Below, piece after piece: positions 27,086-36,291 of a stretch of 64,000 nucleotides of DNA. A program made the translations under genes and the position numbers. Origin of the DNA: Myxococcus landrumus. GTDB lineage: Bacteria > Myxococcota > Myxococcia > Myxococcales > Myxococcaceae. Numbering within the stretch: position 1 is the stretch's first letter; the number at the start of each line of letters is the position of its first letter. The notes beneath the pieces were generated by a model. That model worked only from the letters and a program-made list of their open reading frames with translations. It ran no database searches and had not been told where the DNA came from. Location of the stretch: NCBI RefSeq assembly GCF_017301635.1, contig NZ_CP071091.1, forward strand, positions 9,478,501 to 9,542,500. The letters run 5' to 3'.

Positions 27086-27742
27086 ATGACGATGCCCATT
27101 TCCGGACGCTCCCTTGTCGTCCTGGCCGCGGTCCACACGCTCACCGGATGTACAACGCCTTATCAGCCGATGGGCATGGCCGGTGGCTATCAGGACTCCG
27201 AGATTTCTCCCGGCGTCGTCCGCATCGAAGTGCGTGGCAATCCCTATACCCATCTGGGAACGCTGCACGACTACTTCCACAGGCGGGCAAAGGAACTCTG
27301 CAAGGAGCGCCAGTATCAATGGTTCCTGGACTCCGGCTCCGAGAAAGGTCCCCAGGTCTTCTTTGGCACCCAGGTGGGCTCGGCGGTGGTCCTCTCCGAT
27401 GTCCCCAGCAACAAGCGTGGATGGGTCCGGGGCGTCGTCACGTGCCATGCCGCCACGGAGAAGACCTCGGACGCGCGACGGGCCGACCTGGTGCAGATCC
27501 TCGATGTCCAGTCGGGACTCGTGACACACGTCTCATCGGACCTCGCGATGGCGCAGGTGCCTCGCTCCACGCGATGGGCGTTCGTCTCCGACGGCAGGGT
27601 CAGCGCTCGGACGCCGGAGGGGCACCTGGTTCGCGTCGACGTCGACAAGCTAGAGGCGGCCAGGACGCTTGGCTACCGGCTCTTGTCGGATGCCGAGCAG
27701 GAGGCCGCCGCGTCTCCAGACGTGAACTCAGTGGGGCGGTAG
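27086..27742 (+). CDS. CC0125/CC1285-type lipoprotein
   Basis: 218 residues. The leader LVVLAAVHTLTGC has a lipobox. Its mature part starts TTPYQPMGMAGGYQDSEISP, close to the GYxDxxL signature of the CC0125/CC1285 family, which are outer-membrane or periplasmic lipoproteins of unknown role. A segment of 30 residues with a Tyr-rich helix (HDYFHRRAKELCKERQY) follows, then a beta-rich tail. ATG 27086 was chosen because it begins the leader. Confidence 0.75.
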   Translation: MTMPISGRSLVVLAAVHTLTGCTTPYQPMGMAGGYQDSEISPGVVRIEVRGNPYTHLGTLHDYFHRRAKELCKERQYQWFLDSGSEKGPQVFFGTQVGSAVVLSDVPSNKRGWVRGVVTCHAATEKTSDARRADLVQILDVQSGLVTHVSSDLAMAQVPRSTRWAFVSDGRVSARTPEGHLVRVDVDKLEAARTLGYRLLSDAEQEAAASPDVNSVGR

Positions 27743-27981
27743 GGACGCCGAGCGCAGGGGGCCCGCGAGGTCCCGGGTCTCCGACCCAATCTATTATCAT
27801 CCGAGGCAGATGAAAGGAGTCCCGGAGGGGTGTGCGGTTTTCTGCACATCCTGAGCGAGGACCCGCCAGGGTGTGCAAGTTGCTATACTTGCAGGCGCGG
27901 CCACTCTCGGGGGCAGGGGGGCATGTTGGATGCAATGCCTCTCGTGGGGCGTCGTCTTTCCCCTCTCAGAAAGGAATACAC

Positions 27982-28788
27982 ATGCGAAAGGTCTTCAAGG
28001 GGCGCTGGGCTTGGGGTGTCTGTGGGCTGCTTCTGCTGGTCGCCGGGCGTGATGTCCTGGCCGCGCCGCCTCCGGCCGAGGTCGAGAAGCCCGTGGCCGT
28101 GGTCCTGGGACGTGAGATTTCGCGGGCGGCCCTCAGGCCGCAGGAATCGGAGCGACAGGCAAAGCGCGCGGCGCTGAGTCCCGAGGACTATGCGCTCTGG
28201 GAGTCCAACTCCGAGATGCAGACGCTTCAGGGGCTCGTGTTGGGGCCGCTCCTGAGGGCCTATGTCCAGCGGAAGGGCCTTGTGCCCACGAAGCAGGACA
28301 TCGAGGCCGCGAGCGCCATGCTTTCCTCGAGCACGAAGGACCGCCGCAGACAGCTCGAGGCGGAGCGAGACCGCCTGCGCGCGGAGCTCGGGCGAGTGGA
28401 CCTGTCGCCTGAGAAGCGCCAGTCGCTCCAGTCCGAGCAGGCGTCGACGGAGCAGGCCTTGCGCTTTGAGTCCGAGGAGGAGGCTCTCGGGGGGGCTGCG
28501 CTGAAGGAAATCGAGGACGAGGTGGCTCAGGGCTCGGTCCTGTCGTGGATGATTCAACACTCACTGCATCGCGAGTTCGGCGGCGACATCATTTTCCAGC
28601 AGGCGGGCCCCGAGGCGGTGGGGGCCTATCCTCCATTCCTCGAGCAGCGACAGAAGGCGGGGGACTTCAAGCTCCTCGACAAGGAAGTGGGTCGCCGCTT
28701 CTGGGAGCATGTGCGCCGTGCGCCGGGGATTCGGATTCCGCAGGACTCACTCGAGACTCCGTGGTGGTTGTTGAAGCCCAAGGGTTGA
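27982..28788 (+). CDS. exported coiled-coil protein, SurA-N-like start
   Basis: 268 residues. The signal peptide (WGVCGLLLLVAGRDVLAA) is followed by AVVLGREISRAAL, which resembles the start of SurA/parvulin chaperone domains (VVNGxxI). No proline-isomerase domain follows. Residues about 90-150 are a charged coiled coil (STKDRRRQLEAERDRLRAEL). AAAGGAA precedes ATG 27982 at a suitable distance. It may be a chaperone-like periplasmic protein. The resemblance is weak. Confidence 0.65.
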   Translation: MRKVFKGRWAWGVCGLLLLVAGRDVLAAPPPAEVEKPVAVVLGREISRAALRPQESERQAKRAALSPEDYALWESNSEMQTLQGLVLGPLLRAYVQRKGLVPTKQDIEAASAMLSSSTKDRRRQLEAERDRLRAELGRVDLSPEKRQSLQSEQASTEQALRFESEEEALGGAALKEIEDEVAQGSVLSWMIQHSLHREFGGDIIFQQAGPEAVGAYPPFLEQRQKAGDFKLLDKEVGRRFWEHVRRAPGIRIPQDSLETPWWLLKPKG

Positions 28789-28951
28789 AGGGGCGGCCAC
28801 TCGAGCCCCCTGTCCATCCCGAGTGCGCCACGTCCTTCGACGTGTGGGTCTGACACCCTGACTCACTCCACCTGGACCTGCCTCGTCAGGTGGCAGGTCG
28901 TCGCGAGCAGAGGTCGTGCGTGGCTGGGGCGCAGCGTAAGGTGGGAATGAC

Positions 28952-30055
28952 ATGGTCTCCATTCGCTCTATCGCGCTCTCCTGTCTCGTCGTTCTCGGAC
29001 TCGTTGCTGCTTGCGGTGATGACCGCCCGCCCGGGCCCATTTCCACTCCCGACGCCTCGGTGGAGCCCGATGCATCCGTGCCGGTGACTTGCAACAACAC
29101 CGGCGAAGCCTTGTGCGGTGGTGCTTGTGTGAACACCGGGACGGACCCCGCGCACTGCGGTCGTTGCGACAATGCCTGTACGGCCATCGAGGGCTGTGAG
29201 GGCGGGGTCTGCGTCGCACGCTGTCAGATAGACAACCTGCGCGTTTCCTCCGGGGCGGTGAATCCGGCGAACGCGTGTGAGCAGTGCGTCCCGACCACAT
29301 CCGCGACCTCGTGGACACCCCGCGCGGATGGGACCCAGTGCGGCACGGGGCAGCTCTGCTCGGCCGGGGTGTGCAGCCAGAAGTGCTTCATCGACGGGAC
29401 GTTCCATGACACGGGAGCGGTGAATCCGGCGAACGCCTGCGAGGTGTGCGCGCCGGCGACGTCGACGTCGCAATGGACGGCGCGCGCGGGGATTCCGCTT
29501 CTGGTCGGCGGTCAGGACATCACCGCGCAAGGCTGGAGGGTGACCTCACTGACTCCGAGCTCGCTCACCTTGGGCCCGGACTACGTGCGCCTCGCCACGT
29601 CGACGAACACCGGCGAGAGGTCGGGCGGGCAGTTGCTCATCTGGCTGGCGAACGCCGTCGACCCAGCAAAGCCCTTCAAGCTTCGAGTGACGATTCAGGT
29701 CGATTCGGTGACCAACCACAACTCACTGGATAGCTCCGCGGCCATTCTGGGGAGCTTCACGTCCCCCGTGGGCAGCAGCACGGACCGCGCTCAGATGGTC
29801 TACCTCGACCGCGCGGCCATCGGCTGGGCGGACGACACGCAGGCCGCGGCGTTCCCGGTGATGGATGGTGCGTATCATGTCTATGAACTCTCGGTGGATG
29901 CGTCGAAGGTGGCGACGGTGAGCATCGACGGCGTCGCGAGGCTCACGCGCAACAACTTCACGACGAATGGCACCATCGCCATCGGCGACCAGACCAACGA
30001 TCCGGGTTTCGATGGTGTGATGAGAATCAAGTCGGTCGAGAAGCTCTGTCAATGA
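28952..30055 (+). CDS. lipoprotein with Cys-rich repeats and a lectin-like domain
   Basis: 367 residues. The leader IALSCLVVLGLVAAC has a lipobox. The next 70 residues have paired Cys (CNNTGEALCGGACVN). Two similar 45-residue repeats follow (CQIDNLRVSSGAVNPANAC and CFIDGTFHDTGAVNPANAC), each with CxxC-type ends. Residues about 190-367 form a beta-sandwich like concanavalin A/LamG domains (DGAYHVYELSVDASKVATV). Myxobacteria encode many such surface proteins. AAGGTGGGA precedes the ATG. Ligand unknown. Confidence 0.75.
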   Translation: MVSIRSIALSCLVVLGLVAACGDDRPPGPISTPDASVEPDASVPVTCNNTGEALCGGACVNTGTDPAHCGRCDNACTAIEGCEGGVCVARCQIDNLRVSSGAVNPANACEQCVPTTSATSWTPRADGTQCGTGQLCSAGVCSQKCFIDGTFHDTGAVNPANACEVCAPATSTSQWTARAGIPLLVGGQDITAQGWRVTSLTPSSLTLGPDYVRLATSTNTGERSGGQLLIWLANAVDPAKPFKLRVTIQVDSVTNHNSLDSSAAILGSFTSPVGSSTDRAQMVYLDRAAIGWADDTQAAAFPVMDGAYHVYELSVDASKVATVSIDGVARLTRNNFTTNGTIAIGDQTNDPGFDGVMRIKSVEKLCQ

Positions 30056-30230
30056 TGCGTCCGTCGGGCGCACGCGAACGGAGACGCTGTTCGCGGCGCC
30101 TGGACGGAGAGGTGGGAAGCCCTCCAGGGACACGAGGTGTGCTCCGGGGGGCTTGCCGCCTTCGAGGTGTCGGGCAGGTCCCGGTTTCGTCAAAGGCCGC
30201 GTGGAGGGACTAGAGTCGTCGCCACTCACC

Positions 30231-31391
30231 ATGTCGACGAGCCCTTCAGTTTCATGGACCGCCGAGTCTTCTCCCGCTGCCTCGTCCACCGGCGCGAGGT
30301 GGAGTCTGTCCCCGCGCGGGTTCTGGCCGGCGGTGATTCTGGCCGGGTACACGGTGCTCGCGCTGCTCTACGGGGCGCAGTTGTTCGTGTATCGGGCCTC
30401 GCGAGGAGAGCCGCCTCGCCTGGGTGAGGCCCTGCTGACGGGGGCGTGCGTCTGGTACGCCTGGGCGGTGCTCACGCCGTTCGTCCTGGCGGTGGCGCGT
30501 CGCATTCGCGCGACGGGCAGGCCCTGGTTCGTGCAGTTGCCGATGCACCTGGTGCCCGGAGTGGGCTTCGCGGTGCTGGCGCTGGGGCTGTTCGCAGTGC
30601 TACGCGAGTGGCTCGTGGTGGAGGTCGGGGGCGGATGGGCCGGGGCGTGGAGCTACTTCCTGTTCATCGCGTCGAAGACGACGGACTTCGACCTGCTCGT
30701 CTACTTCTCCCTGGTGGGAATGGAGGCGGCGGTCGCGTACGCGCGGCGGATGCGCGAGGAGGCGGTGCGCGCATCCCAGCTCGAGGCGCAGCTCGCACAG
30801 GCGCAGTTGCAGTTGCTGCGCAGCCAGCTCCAGCCGCACTTCCTGTTCAACACGCTGCATGCCATCTCCACCTTGATGCATCGGGACGTGGAGTCCGCGG
30901 ACCGGATGGTGGGGCAGTTGAGCGAGCTGCTGCGCGCGAGCCTGGAGCGCGACGGTCGCCATGAGGTTCCGCTCTCGGAGGAGCTGGAGCTGCTCTCGCC
31001 CTATCTGGACATCGAGCGCACGCGCTTCTCCGACCGGCTCCAGGTGGAGGTCTCGGTGGCGGAGGATGCCAGGGATGGACTGGTGCCCTCGCTGCTCCTC
31101 CAGCCGCTCGTGGAGAACGCCATCCGGCACGGCATTGCTCCGCGCAGAGGGCCTGGGAAGGTCTGGGTCCGGGTCCGTCGTGAAGGAGCGAGGCTGGCGC
31201 TGGAGGTGGAGGACGACGGAGTGGGGCCGCCCGTGGGACGGACGGAGCTGAAGGAGGGAATCGGGCTGGGGGCCACGCGAGCGCGGCTGGAGCGCCTGCA
31301 CGGTGTCGAGCAGTCGGTGACGTGGAAGGCGCGCGTGCCGAGCGGGTTCCTCCTCTCCCTCTCGATGCCCTATCGGAGGACGCGGCCATGA
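30231..31391 (+). CDS. LytS/AlgZ-type sensor histidine kinase
   Basis: 386 residues. Four membrane segments lie in the first 170 residues. The His_kinase domain has the phospho-acceptor His203 in LQPHFLFNTLHAIS, the N-box VENAIRHG and the ATP-lid DDGVGPP with GIGLGATRARL. This family has no classical HisKA domain and works with LytTR regulators. The stop codon overlaps the regulator start, so the two are translationally coupled. ATG 30231 was chosen because no domain precedes it. The signal sensed is unknown. Confidence 0.92.
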   Translation: MSTSPSVSWTAESSPAASSTGARWSLSPRGFWPAVILAGYTVLALLYGAQLFVYRASRGEPPRLGEALLTGACVWYAWAVLTPFVLAVARRIRATGRPWFVQLPMHLVPGVGFAVLALGLFAVLREWLVVEVGGGWAGAWSYFLFIASKTTDFDLLVYFSLVGMEAAVAYARRMREEAVRASQLEAQLAQAQLQLLRSQLQPHFLFNTLHAISTLMHRDVESADRMVGQLSELLRASLERDGRHEVPLSEELELLSPYLDIERTRFSDRLQVEVSVAEDARDGLVPSLLLQPLVENAIRHGIAPRRGPGKVWVRVRREGARLALEVEDDGVGPPVGRTELKEGIGLGATRARLERLHGVEQSVTWKARVPSGFLLSLSMPYRRTRP

Positions 31392-32155
31392 CGGTCCGCA
31401 CGCTCATCGTCGATGACGAGCCGCTGGCCCGTGAGCGGCTGCGGACGTTGCTGGCGTCCGAGACGGACCTGCATCCCGTGGCGGAGTGTGGCGATGGGCA
31501 GGAGGCGCTGGAGGTGCTGGCGCGCGCGAGGCCCGCGCTGGTGTTCCTTGACGTGGAGATGCCGGAGCGGGATGGGTTTGGCGTGCTGGCGGAGGTGGGG
31601 CAGGCGGCGCCGCCGGTGGTCGTCTTCGTCACGGCCTGGCCGCAGCATGCGCTGCGAGCGTTCGATGCCGCCGCGGTGGACTACCTGCTCAAGCCCTTCA
31701 CGGTGGAGCGCTTCCGGCGCACGTTGACGCGGGTGCGGGAGCGACTGGCGGCGCCTCCCGGGGACTTGAGGCAGCAGCTCCAGCGGATGTTTCAGGAGCT
31801 GCGTCCGGAGCCGGTGCCCACCACCGAGCGGCTCGTGGTGAAGACGGGGACGCGCACGTTGCTCGTGGCCGTGGATGACCTGGACTGGGTGGAGTCGGCG
31901 GGGAACTACGTCACGCTGCACGTCGGCGCGGAGACACATCTGCTGCGCGAGACCATGGCGGAGCTGGAGGGCCGGCTGCCTTCGCGGCGGTTCGCCCGCG
32001 TGCACCGCTCGGCGCTCGTGAACGTGGACCGGATTGTCTCCCTCTCACCGACGCTGTCTGGAGACCACCGGCTGGTCCTGCGAGACGGTCAGGAACTGAC
32101 GTTGAGCCGCACGTACCGGACTCGGCTGGAGCAGGTGCTCGGCCATCCGCTGTGA
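31388..32155 (+). CDS. LytTR-family response regulator
   Basis: 255 residues. The receiver domain has DDEP, the phospho-acceptor Asp55 (VFLDVEMPE) and the switch residues around VTAW and LLKPF. The LytTR DNA-binding domain occupies residues about 155-255 (DDLDWVESAGNYVTLH, RRFARVHRSALVNVDRI). ATG 31388 overlaps the kinase stop codon. Its target promoters cannot be read from the window. Confidence 0.93.
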   Translation: MTVRTLIVDDEPLARERLRTLLASETDLHPVAECGDGQEALEVLARARPALVFLDVEMPERDGFGVLAEVGQAAPPVVVFVTAWPQHALRAFDAAAVDYLLKPFTVERFRRTLTRVRERLAAPPGDLRQQLQRMFQELRPEPVPTTERLVVKTGTRTLLVAVDDLDWVESAGNYVTLHVGAETHLLRETMAELEGRLPSRRFARVHRSALVNVDRIVSLSPTLSGDHRLVLRDGQELTLSRTYRTRLEQVLGHPL

Positions 32156-32167
32156 GGGAGCGGCACG

Positions 32168-32560
32168 TCAGTCCTCGCTTCGCGGCGTGAGGTCCGTTGG
32201 CTCCTCGAGCAGCGCGAGGGCGAGGGGCCGGGTCTCCCGGTTCAGGTTGATGGGCATCACCCCTCGGATGTGCTCCAGCGACTCGCGGTCTCCAAGCAGC
32301 GCGAGCCCCAGGGAGGCCAGCCCGTATTCGTTGTGGGAGTTCGTCCGGGCGAAGAACGGCTCGCCGAACACCCGACGCAGCGTCGGAATCGCGCCCAGGT
32401 CCCCCGCGAGCGCCTGCCGCACCGCGACCGCGAGCTGCCTGTAGCTCGAGCTCTCGTCCTGGGCCTGGGCCCATGGCGCGGGCGCCTCCCAGTGGACCAC
32501 CTGCTTCGACAGGAGGTCCCTCGCGCGCTCCACGAGCTGCTGTCTCTTGTCGGCCGTCAT
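32168..32560 (-). CDS. small cytoplasmic protein, unknown function
   Basis: 130 residues, mostly helical and acidic (KRQQLVERARDLL, YRQLAVAVRQALAGDLGAIP, EPTDLTPRSED). It has no signal peptide or membrane segment. It ends 12 bp from the convergent response-regulator gene. The in-frame ATG at 32560 starts the conserved-looking part, and longer starts reach back to 32653. No family was recognised. Confidence 0.6.
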   Translation of the reverse strand: MTADKRQQLVERARDLLSKQVVHWEAPAPWAQAQDESSSYRQLAVAVRQALAGDLGAIPTLRRVFGEPFFARTNSHNEYGLASLGLALLGDRESLEHIRGVMPINLNRETRPLALALLEEPTDLTPRSED

Positions 32561-32736
32561 GATGTCGGAGAGGGTAACCCCATTCAGGGGGGGCCAACAG
32601 CGCGGCACTCGTCCTTCCCCTTCCGCGTCTCGTCCCTTGGCTCCGCGTCTCATCCCATCGGCGCCCCATGGCGCGAGCCTGTCCTTAGTTTGGTGTCCGC
32701 GATGAGAGGCACGGCGCCTCTCGGGAGGACTTGGAC

Positions 32737-33891
32737 ATGCGGCAGCTCATCTGTGTGGGATTGGTGTCACTCGTCACCGCTTGCGCGACCAGCAGGTCCG
32801 CGCAGGTCACCAGCGCCGGCACGGGCGCCGAGCAGGGACGTGCATTCAGCGAAGCGGCCGTCACCGTGATGCAGGCCTATGACTTGGAGAGTCGCTACGA
32901 GGAGGCCGTGGCGCTCGGCCAGTTCGCGGGTGAGCGCGCCCGGCTCCTGAAAGACGAGGGAGGCGAGGCCCGCATCCTCGCGCAGCAGGGGCGCGTGATG
33001 TCCCGCATGCTCCGTCATCGGCCCGGGATGGAGACCGCCCAGGTTCTCGAGGTGCTGCACCGCGCCCGTCGCCTTGCTGATGCGTCCGGTGATGCCAGTG
33101 CTCGCGTCGCCGCGCGCAACTCGGAGGCCATCTTCCACTACTCCATCGTGCTCCTGACGGGCCAGGGGGAGTGGGCCACCGTCGTCGCCCTCCTGGAGCA
33201 GGCGCGAGACCTGGCTGTCTCCTCGGGGGATTCGCGAGGGCACCTCGATGCCCTGTTCTACCTGGGCCTCACCCAGCAGTTTCAGGGGAACGCCGAGGCC
33301 GCGAGGTCGACCTACGAGCACGGCCTGTCGCTCGCCCGCGCCGCGAAGGATGTCCTGATGGAGTCGTACAACCTGCGCCACCTCGCCTCCCTCGCCGAGG
33401 ACCGGGGCGAGCTCGACTCGGCCATCACCCTGTACGAGCAGTCCCTGCGGCTGCGAGAGCAGGTCGGCTTCACCACTGGCCAGATGTTCGCACTGACGGC
33501 CCTGGCCAACGTGCGTGCGCGCAAGGACCCGAAGGACGCTCAGGCGCTGGTGCTCTCCGAGAAGTCCCTCACCCTGGCGCGAGCGGTGAAGGACCCCGCT
33601 GGCGAGCGCGAGGCCCGGACGTCCCTTGGGCGACTTCTCCTGCGCCGGGGAGAGGTCGCCGCCGCGGTTCCCCATCTGGAGCAGGCGCTCTCCAACTCGG
33701 AGACGCACGAGGACTGGTGGTCCGCGGTCGAGGCGTTGTTGGAGCTGGGCCGGGCCCACTCGCTGCGCGGCGAGAAGGTGCTTGTCGGGGAGCGACTGCG
33801 TCAAGCGCGCACCGTGGCCTCCTCGCGACGATTGCAGGAGGCGCTCGTCCTGGTGGAGAAGGTCGAGCACGAGCTGGGCGCCGCGCCCTGA
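32737..33891 (+). CDS. TPR-repeat lipoprotein
   Basis: 384 residues. The leader LICVGLVSLVTAC has a lipobox. The rest is helical, with about seven TPR units of 34-40 residues (for example LDALFYLGLTQQFQGNAEAARSTY and NLRHLASLAEDRGELDSAITLY, written here in parts of the repeat). TPR arrays bind proteins. GGGAGG lies 9 bp before ATG 32737. The TTG six bases upstream is less likely. Confidence 0.8.
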   Translation: MRQLICVGLVSLVTACATSRSAQVTSAGTGAEQGRAFSEAAVTVMQAYDLESRYEEAVALGQFAGERARLLKDEGGEARILAQQGRVMSRMLRHRPGMETAQVLEVLHRARRLADASGDASARVAARNSEAIFHYSIVLLTGQGEWATVVALLEQARDLAVSSGDSRGHLDALFYLGLTQQFQGNAEAARSTYEHGLSLARAAKDVLMESYNLRHLASLAEDRGELDSAITLYEQSLRLREQVGFTTGQMFALTALANVRARKDPKDAQALVLSEKSLTLARAVKDPAGEREARTSLGRLLLRRGEVAAAVPHLEQALSNSETHEDWWSAVEALLELGRAHSLRGEKVLVGERLRQARTVASSRRLQEALVLVEKVEHELGAAP

Positions 33892-33899
33892 GGTGCGAA

Positions 33900-33930
33900 G
33901 AGGAGGGGCAGCATCGCCTGGCCCCTCCTC
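33900..33930. terminator. hairpin between convergent genes
   Basis: A perfect 10-bp stem, GAGGAGGGGC at 33900-33909 and GCCCCTCCTC at 33921-33930, lies in the 62-bp gap between the TPR lipoprotein and the convergent membrane protein. Confidence 0.6.
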
Positions 33931-33953
33931 ATCCGTTCAACCCGTGTGGCGGG

Positions 33954-34226
33954 TCAGGTCGTTCGTTGTCGGGCTCGTCGGATGGACGTCCGCTTGCGCA
34001 TGTGACGAACCCCGATGAATCCCAGTGAGAGGGCCGCCACCGCGAAGCCCGCGGGACGCAGCATCGCGCTGAGGGCTCCTGCCGCGCCGACCGTCACGCC
34101 GAGCACAGGCAGGTACGCGACGAGGCACAGCGGGCATTTCGGAACGAGCGCGGCCATGAGCCCCAGGACCAGCGACACCGCGGGAGCGCGCACTGCCGGA
34201 CGGCGCTTCTCAGGCTCCGTGGCCAT
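33954..34226 (-). CDS. small membrane protein with CPLC motif
   Basis: 90 residues with two membrane segments. The first contains PKCPLCLVAYLPVLG, like the CPxC motif of small metal or disulphide-handling membrane proteins such as MerC-like proteins. The second is AGFAVAALSLGFIGV, followed by a basic tail. Its start overlaps the end of the DUF899 gene by 17 bp, so translation is probably coupled. DUF899 has a thioredoxin-like fold, so a shared redox role is possible but not shown. Confidence 0.65.
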   Translation of the reverse strand: MATEPEKRRPAVRAPAVSLVLGLMAALVPKCPLCLVAYLPVLGVTVGAAGALSAMLRPAGFAVAALSLGFIGVRHMRKRTSIRRARQRTT

Positions 34227-34923
34227 ACTGGTCCCGCAAGCGAACCCAGCTCATGGGGTGGGGCAGCCCGCCTTCGTCTCGGCCTTTCGGGACGAGGTCC
34301 AGGAGTTGGTAGGCCGTGTTGATGGACTCGATGCCTCGCCCGTAGGTCCCGTAGGTGTGGAAGATGTCGCCGCGTTCATCCTTCGAGAAGACACTGAAGC
34401 CCGGCATGTCCGAGGTGGAGTGCGGCAGCGGTCCGTAGTTGTAGACGGCTTCGCCACGTGCCACGGCCTCTGCTCGGAAGGACACCTGGAAGTCGAAGTT
34501 GAATTCGCTTCCATGCGAGGACACCCACTTGAAGCTCCAGCCCAGGCGCTGTCGGAACGCCTGCAGCTTCGGCAGCTCCGCGCGCGAGATGACGACGAAG
34601 CTCACATCCCGCTGGCTCAGGTGCTCGCTGGCTCCGTTGAAGGAGTCCGCCCAGAATGAACAGCTCTTGCAGCCAGTCTCCCATTCGGGGGCGAACATGA
34701 AGTGGTAGACGAGCAACTGGCTTCGGCCCGCGAAGAGCTGCGCCAGCGTCTCCTTTCCCTGGGGGCCATCGAACACGTAGGGCTCGGTCACACGCAGCCA
34801 GGGCAGGGTGCGGCGTGTGGCGCTCAGCTCGTCGCGCATCCGCGTGAGGGCCTTCTCCTTCGCCAACAGCTCCTGGCGTGCGGCCAGCCACTCACTCCTC
34901 GACTCCGTCTTGGTGGGCGTCAC
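34210..34923 (-). CDS. DUF899 thioredoxin-like protein
   Basis: 237 residues. It is typical DUF899 throughout: PWLRVTEPYVFDGPQG, LLVYHFMFAPEW, CKSCSFWADSFNG, LGWSFKWVSSHGSEFNFDF and GRGIESINTAYQLLDLVP. The family has a thioredoxin-like fold, and the CxxC here is CKSC. The physiological reaction is not established. The start is GTG 34923, with GGAGG 6 bp upstream. It is divergent from the HTH regulator at 35038, which may control it. Confidence 0.88.
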   Translation of the reverse strand: MTPTKTESRSEWLAARQELLAKEKALTRMRDELSATRRTLPWLRVTEPYVFDGPQGKETLAQLFAGRSQLLVYHFMFAPEWETGCKSCSFWADSFNGASEHLSQRDVSFVVISRAELPKLQAFRQRLGWSFKWVSSHGSEFNFDFQVSFRAEAVARGEAVYNYGPLPHSTSDMPGFSVFSKDERGDIFHTYGTYGRGIESINTAYQLLDLVPKGRDEGGLPHPMSWVRLRDQYGHGA

Positions 34924-35037
34924 AGTGATTCCTCCGTGGGGTGGATGGCTCCAGAGGTAATGGACCGGAAGCGAGCGCTGGGAGTAACAAAGGCGACGGG
35001 CTTCCCAACGCGGGAGGGGGGCCGGAGGATGTGCGTC

Positions 35038-36258
35038 ATGGATGCGCTCATCACGGCGGCGGCTCGGGCACTGGGGGAGGGCGACCCCCTGGGGGCACTC
35101 CAGCGCGTGGCGCTCCGAGAGGACGCGCCGGCGTTGGCCGTGAGAGGTATCGCCATGGCGCAGATGGGGGTGTTCGCGAAGGCGACGCAGCTGCTGCGGC
35201 GTGCCGCTCGCGCCTACGGCTCCAGCGACGCCCTCGCGCGGGCGCGCTGCAACGTCGCGGAGGCGGAGGTGGCCCTTGCGTCCCGGGACTTCGGAGGCGC
35301 CGACCTCACGCTCGACGAAGCGCTGAGCACTTTCCTGCGCCACGGTGACTCGCAGAACGCGCGCTACACCCGGTTGTTGCAGGCACGGCGGGCCCTGTTG
35401 CTGGGCCGTGTCGATGAGGCCCAGCAGGCCGTGGCCGAGCTCGACCTTCGCGGGGCGCCCGCGATGACATTGGCGGTCGCGCATCTTCTGGAGCTCGAGG
35501 TGGCGCTGCGGCGAGGCGCCACCCGTGCCGCCCGCGTCGCGCTGGAACACGTGCGGAGCACCGCCGGACGTGCGCGCATTCCCTCGCTGGACGCCGAGGT
35601 CGAGCATGCCGCTCGGGTCCTGAGCCTCCCCGCCGCGCGAGTCCTTGTGCGGGGCGAGGCGCGAGTGGTCATGCTCGATGAGGTCGAGGTGTTGCTGGGC
35701 TCGGAGCACCTCGTCGTCAATGCGTGCCGTCGAACGGTCCATCTGCGCGGGCAGGTCGTGACGCTGGCCACTCGCCCCGTGCTGTTCGAGCTCCTGCGCG
35801 GACTGGCCGAGGCCTGGCCTGGCTCCGCCACGCGAGATGACCTTGCCCGGCACGTCTTTGGAGCGCGGCGTGTGAATGACTCCTATCGCGCGCGCCTGCG
35901 CGTCGAGCTGGGCCGCCTGAGAGCGCAGTTGCGCGACGTGGCGGAGATCCGGGCCACCCCGCTGGGCTTCGCCTTGGCTCCACGGCATCCCGTGGAGGTG
36001 CGGGTCCTCGCGCCACCCGTCGAGGGAGCGGGCGGTGCTGTGTTGGCGCTGCTCGCGGACGGCGAGCATTGGTCGACTTCGGCGCTCGCGCTCGTGCTCG
36101 GTGCAAGCCAACGGACGGTGCAGCGGGTGCTCTCCTCGCTGGCGGAGGATGGACAGGTCCGCGCGCTGGGCAGTGGCCGCGCGCGACGCTGGGTGGCGCC
36201 CCCTGTCATTGGCTTCACGACGACTTTGTTACTCCCGACATCCACTCTCTTCGAGTAG
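35038..36258 (+). CDS. helical-repeat regulator with two DNA-binding regions
   Basis: 406 residues. Residues 1-200 are helical repeats, TPR-like. Residues about 210-320 resemble an OmpR/BTAD-type winged helix (RTVHLRGQVVTLATRPVLFE, NDSYRARLRVELGRLRAQL). The last 80 residues are a second winged HTH (STSALALVLGASQRTVQRVL, EDGQVRALGSGRARRW). The ATG at 35038 was chosen because GGAGG lies 9 bp upstream. The gene diverges from the DUF899 gene, with a 114-bp gap, so it may regulate the pair. The ligand or signal is unknown. Confidence 0.75.
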   Translation: MDALITAAARALGEGDPLGALQRVALREDAPALAVRGIAMAQMGVFAKATQLLRRAARAYGSSDALARARCNVAEAEVALASRDFGGADLTLDEALSTFLRHGDSQNARYTRLLQARRALLLGRVDEAQQAVAELDLRGAPAMTLAVAHLLELEVALRRGATRAARVALEHVRSTAGRARIPSLDAEVEHAARVLSLPAARVLVRGEARVVMLDEVEVLLGSEHLVVNACRRTVHLRGQVVTLATRPVLFELLRGLAEAWPGSATRDDLARHVFGARRVNDSYRARLRVELGRLRAQLRDVAEIRATPLGFALAPRHPVEVRVLAPPVEGAGGAVLALLADGEHWSTSALALVLGASQRTVQRVLSSLAEDGQVRALGSGRARRWVAPPVIGFTTTLLLPTSTLFE

Positions 36259-36291
36259 AGCGGGCCCCTGGGCGAGGGACGGAGCACGGAC

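Noticed and set aside
35717-36106. Minus-strand frames within the regulator gene
   Set aside because: They are shadows of the plus-strand gene with repetitive Arg/Pro composition.
34980-36236. 13-bp inverted repeat GGGAGTAACAAAG / CTTTGTTACTCCC around the HTH regulator gene
   Set aside because: One copy is intergenic and the other lies inside the coding end. Repeats of this length are expected by chance in a window of this size.
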